Origin: Cinclus cinclus
Taxonomy: Eukaryota; Chordata; Aves; Passeriformes; Cinclidae
Direction: 5' to 3'
DNA: 64,000 bases
NCBI RefSeq assembly: GCF_963662255.1
Contig: NC_085060.1
Location: forward strand, 9,425,630 to 9,489,629
Part shown: positions 62,019 to 64,000 of the stretch, piece after piece
Position numbering within the stretch: the stretch's first letter is position 1
How the letters are laid out: each line of letters begins with the position of its first letter
The notes under the pieces: generated by a model
The model's input: the letters and a program-made list of their open reading frames with translations, nothing else
Database searches by the model: none
Told to the model about the DNA's origin: nothing
Position numbers and translations under genes: made by a program

Positions 62019-62077
62019 GGAGCAAGGTCATACAGAGAAGCATCTCCAAGCCCCAGGATGCCATGCAGGAAACCCTG
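62019..62077 (+). CDS. Candidate exon 1 of 3, dynein-tail-like chain
   Basis: On the plus strand an acceptor ('accaaactctgtatccccag') and a weaker donor (ccctg|gtgtca) bracket 59 bases. Read with one base pending, the open frame gives SKVIQRSISKPQDAMQETL and leaves phase 0, compatible with the block at 62,680. In DNAH9/11/17-type dynein tails the equivalent place is a helix with a pattern like 'afIrrTeagL' leading into 'GLvevMghL.eV'. The resemblance is slight and depends on the join. The donor is not strong. Confidence 0.22.
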
Positions 62078-62679
62078 GTGTCATTCTTGTTTCAGACAGA
62101 TGTTTTGGGTTTCACTTTGACTGTCTTCATCGTATGGTAGACCTGGGACCAGCAGTTCTTCCAGCAATTGTGTCCTTTTCTTCTCCCTGTGCCCAGAGGG
62201 CACAAGGAAATCAACCACTCTCTATGCTGCAGGATGGAATTAGCTCAAAGTTATCCTAAAAAATATAAAAATGCTTTTTGGCCCTATTTTTTAATGCAAT
62301 GATAAAAGCCAATTTTGTTTTAAAATCTTATGCCCCTAGGTGTCCAGATGAATCAGGAGATGAATGATATTTTGCAGAGGCTGCAAATCTACCCTGTATC
62401 TGTCTGCGGTGAGTAGTGGGGCCAAGACCTATCTGCTAATATCAGCAATGCTAGCAAATGAACTAGAAAGCAACAGAGAGGGACTCCTGAGCTTTCTGAG
62501 CCTCTGAACCACAAAAGCAGCAGCAAAGTCACTCAAAAAAACACAAGGCTTTATGAAGTCAGCCTGGCCATGGCAAAAGACCAGGAAACTTCCACATGTC
62601 AGTGGTGATTTTGGTAAGATGGTCCTGCTGACACTACAGAGTGCTTGGAACAAGCTGATACATGAGCTCTGATTCACAG

Positions 62680-62835
62680 GAGGCCCTGGCGGAAGTCCAT
62701 GTCCAAGCTAAAGAAGATAAAAACTCTCATTACCTGGTCAGCATGAAAGAGGGCATGAAGGACCTTCAGCAGCTAGGCACAGGGCTCAGCCATGGTGTAC
62801 TGGGGAAACACTGGGATCGATTTGTGCTCACTCAG
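62680..62835 (+). CDS. Candidate exon, dynein heavy chain tail-like
   Basis: On the plus strand an acceptor ('gagctctgattcacag') and a donor (ctcag|gtgtga) bracket 156 bases, exactly 52 codons, phase 0-0. The frame begins EALAEVHVQAKEDKNSHYL and ends GVLGKHWDRFVLTQ. It matches in order the features of the axonemal beta-type dynein heavy chain tail: a 'LxEV' helix end, a 'PLKQTIeLLKxY'-like helix (here SMKEGMKDLQQLG), and a conserved Trp in 'LPEqW' (here GKHW). Identity is low and about four residues are missing, so this is a diverged gene, a pseudogene remnant or a false match. A spectrin-like coiled coil is the main alternative. Confidence 0.35.
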
Positions 62836-63083
62836 GTGTGAAATGCATAGACTAGTGGTTGAGCTGGACATGGAAACCAGAAAACAAATCAAGTAATTCA
62901 ATTGTGTGTGATTTTATGTTAGCAAATCCTAGCAAAGGTACAATCTGCTATGTCACGGAGTCAGCCATTCATAAGGATTTTAACCTATCCCTTCTTCTTC
63001 TTCCTCACGTGGGTTTAGTTTTGAGGAAACTGGGACAGGGAAAATATGGGATGTAAGTCTGAGGATTTAACATCTCTTTACAG

Positions 63084-63134
63084 AGCCAGGCATTTCAGTC
63101 CCTCCAAGCCAACACATTCCACTTCTATTGCAAG
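63084..63134 (+). CDS. Candidate exon following the dynein-like exon
   Basis: On the plus strand a strong acceptor ('gatttaacatctctttacag') and a strong donor (tgcaag|gtgaga) bracket 51 bases, exactly 17 codons, phase 0-0. It joins the previous block in frame across a 248-base intron. It reads SQAFQSLQANTFHFYCK. The DNAH9/11/17 family has 'vapLQANEvxxlrrkc' at the same distance after the conserved Trp (three residues longer), so LQAN is placed as expected. The next dynein segment was not found before the window ends. An acceptor at 63,261-63,262 instead opens a frame that stops at 63,341, with an AATAAA at 63,726, which could be a premature or alternative 3' end. Confidence 0.35.
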
Positions 63135-64000
63135 GTGAGATGAGTCCCCACTGACATCCTGGTGCTTATCCCTGCAGCCTGGGAAAGAGCTGTGCCAGCT
63201 CTGGGGAGAAGGCAGCCAGGTCACTTGCAAATACTAATTATGACCTCTATCTTCTGTCTCAGGAAACTTTGTCCCTGTTACACCCAATTGTCCTCTTGCT
63301 GATCTTTACAAACAGTAGAGATAACAGCACTCAGTCAGACTGAAAACACTGCACAGCCTCAGCAACACCCTGCAGAGGCAGCAGGCAGCATAACCCCACC
63401 AGGAACAAGTCCTTGTTCTGCCCCTGTCTTGGCCAGTGGAGGCCAATGCTTAGGTAACACCTTAATAGCCACTATTTTGTTTATCTCCATGGATGAATCA
63501 GGCTGGGCTGTGTCACTGTGGAGTTGTGGTTATAATCCTCCTGATCTAGGGGTTCTATGAAACTCTGAGAAGCCCCTCTGATGCAAAAAACAAGTGAGTT
63601 TGGAGTGGAAAGGTGAGGACCACTGCAGTAAAGCTGAATTTTAATCATCATGTAAGACCTGACTAAATACCAAAACTGGAATTTTATTCAGTCTTAATTT
63701 TGCAATGATGTAATTTCCTCTGCCTAATAAAACATGAAGTCATGCAGCTGCCATGAGTGACAAACTGATAAACAATTCAAGATGCTTTTCAATAGCATTT
63801 TTCTCCAGTTTCCAGAGCCATCTGCCTTCCCCAGCTAAGGTTACATCATTACTGACTTTAATAATTTAGAGGCCATCCTATTTACTCTAATGCAATTGTC
63901 ATGTTTGGCTGTCAGAGCAGAAACAGTGTGCAAAGAATAAAGTCTGCAATTTTCTGTACTAATTATTTATTCAAATTCTTCAACATTGAGAACTTAAGGT
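63135..64000. other. Non-coding or 3' sequence of the candidate plus-strand gene
   Basis: After the donor at 63,134 there is an acceptor-like 'cttctgtctcag' at 63,262 followed by 26 codons and a stop, and polyadenylation-like hexamers at 63,726 and near 63,937. No further convincing exon is visible. Confidence 0.3.

Noticed and set aside
62340..62408. Splice-flanked plus-strand block (acceptor 'atgcccctag', donor gtgagt) reading QMNQEMNDILQRLQIYP
   Set aside because: Good sites and an open frame, but its phase (1 to 1) does not join either 62,019-62,077 or 62,680-62,835 without a stop. Kept only as a possible alternative or cryptic exon.
63019..63052. 34-base block with pyrimidine-rich acceptor and gtaagt donor
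   Set aside because: It would break the frame between 62,680-62,835 and 63,084-63,134 (TTT TGA) and is very short.

Overview
The window reads as vertebrate nuclear DNA, most likely from a bird and possibly a songbird. It has no dense run of long open frames, most of it is AT-rich and CpG-poor, and it contains several truncated copies of the 3' end of CR1, the dominant LINE of birds. Other repeats are one solo-LTR-like element, short microsatellites and two GC-rich tandem arrays. CR1 is also common in crocodilians and turtles, so the bird assignment is an inference. No bacterial operon, CRISPR array, rRNA or tRNA was seen.

Left part (1-32,400). This is about 32 kb of AT-rich sequence that I read as introns of a gene on the minus strand, possibly with intergenic DNA at the far left. 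No exon here can be named. A few short blocks have both splice sites on the minus strand and one open frame (15,010-15,470, 18,857-18,918, and a group at 19,930-20,824). A terminal-exon-like block lies at 7,950-8,129. A CpG-enriched block at 3,700-4,110 stands out. All the exon-like calls are low confidence.

Promoter region (about 32,400-33,240). This is a clear CpG island with GC boxes, an exact NRF-1 motif and a minus-strand donor site that ends a probable non-coding first exon at 33,048. It is the best-supported gene landmark in the window and points to transcription leftwards. An 18-bp tandem repeat lies inside the island. A G-rich GGGATA-type array and a CR1 fragment lie immediately upstream of it.

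Right part (33,900-64,000). This is mostly non-coding. It holds the LTR (about 36,467-36,817), poly(T), AC and GATA repeats, and CR1 fragments at 53,376 and 60,594. Isolated exon-like blocks occur at 47,201-48,040 (plus strand) and 53,543-54,271 (minus strand). The latter opens into nine copies of a 31-bp minisatellite inside a second CpG-rich patch. At the right edge, three plus-strand blocks (62,019-62,077, 62,680-62,835, 63,084-63,134) have splice signals and join in one open frame. They resemble, weakly, the tail of axonemal dynein heavy chains of the DNAH9/11/17 type. They could be a diverged gene entering the window's right side or an eroded remnant.

No previously undescribed system could be demonstrated. 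The most useful leads are the dynein-like exons, the minisatellite that is open in all minus frames, and the promoter with its flanking G-rich array.
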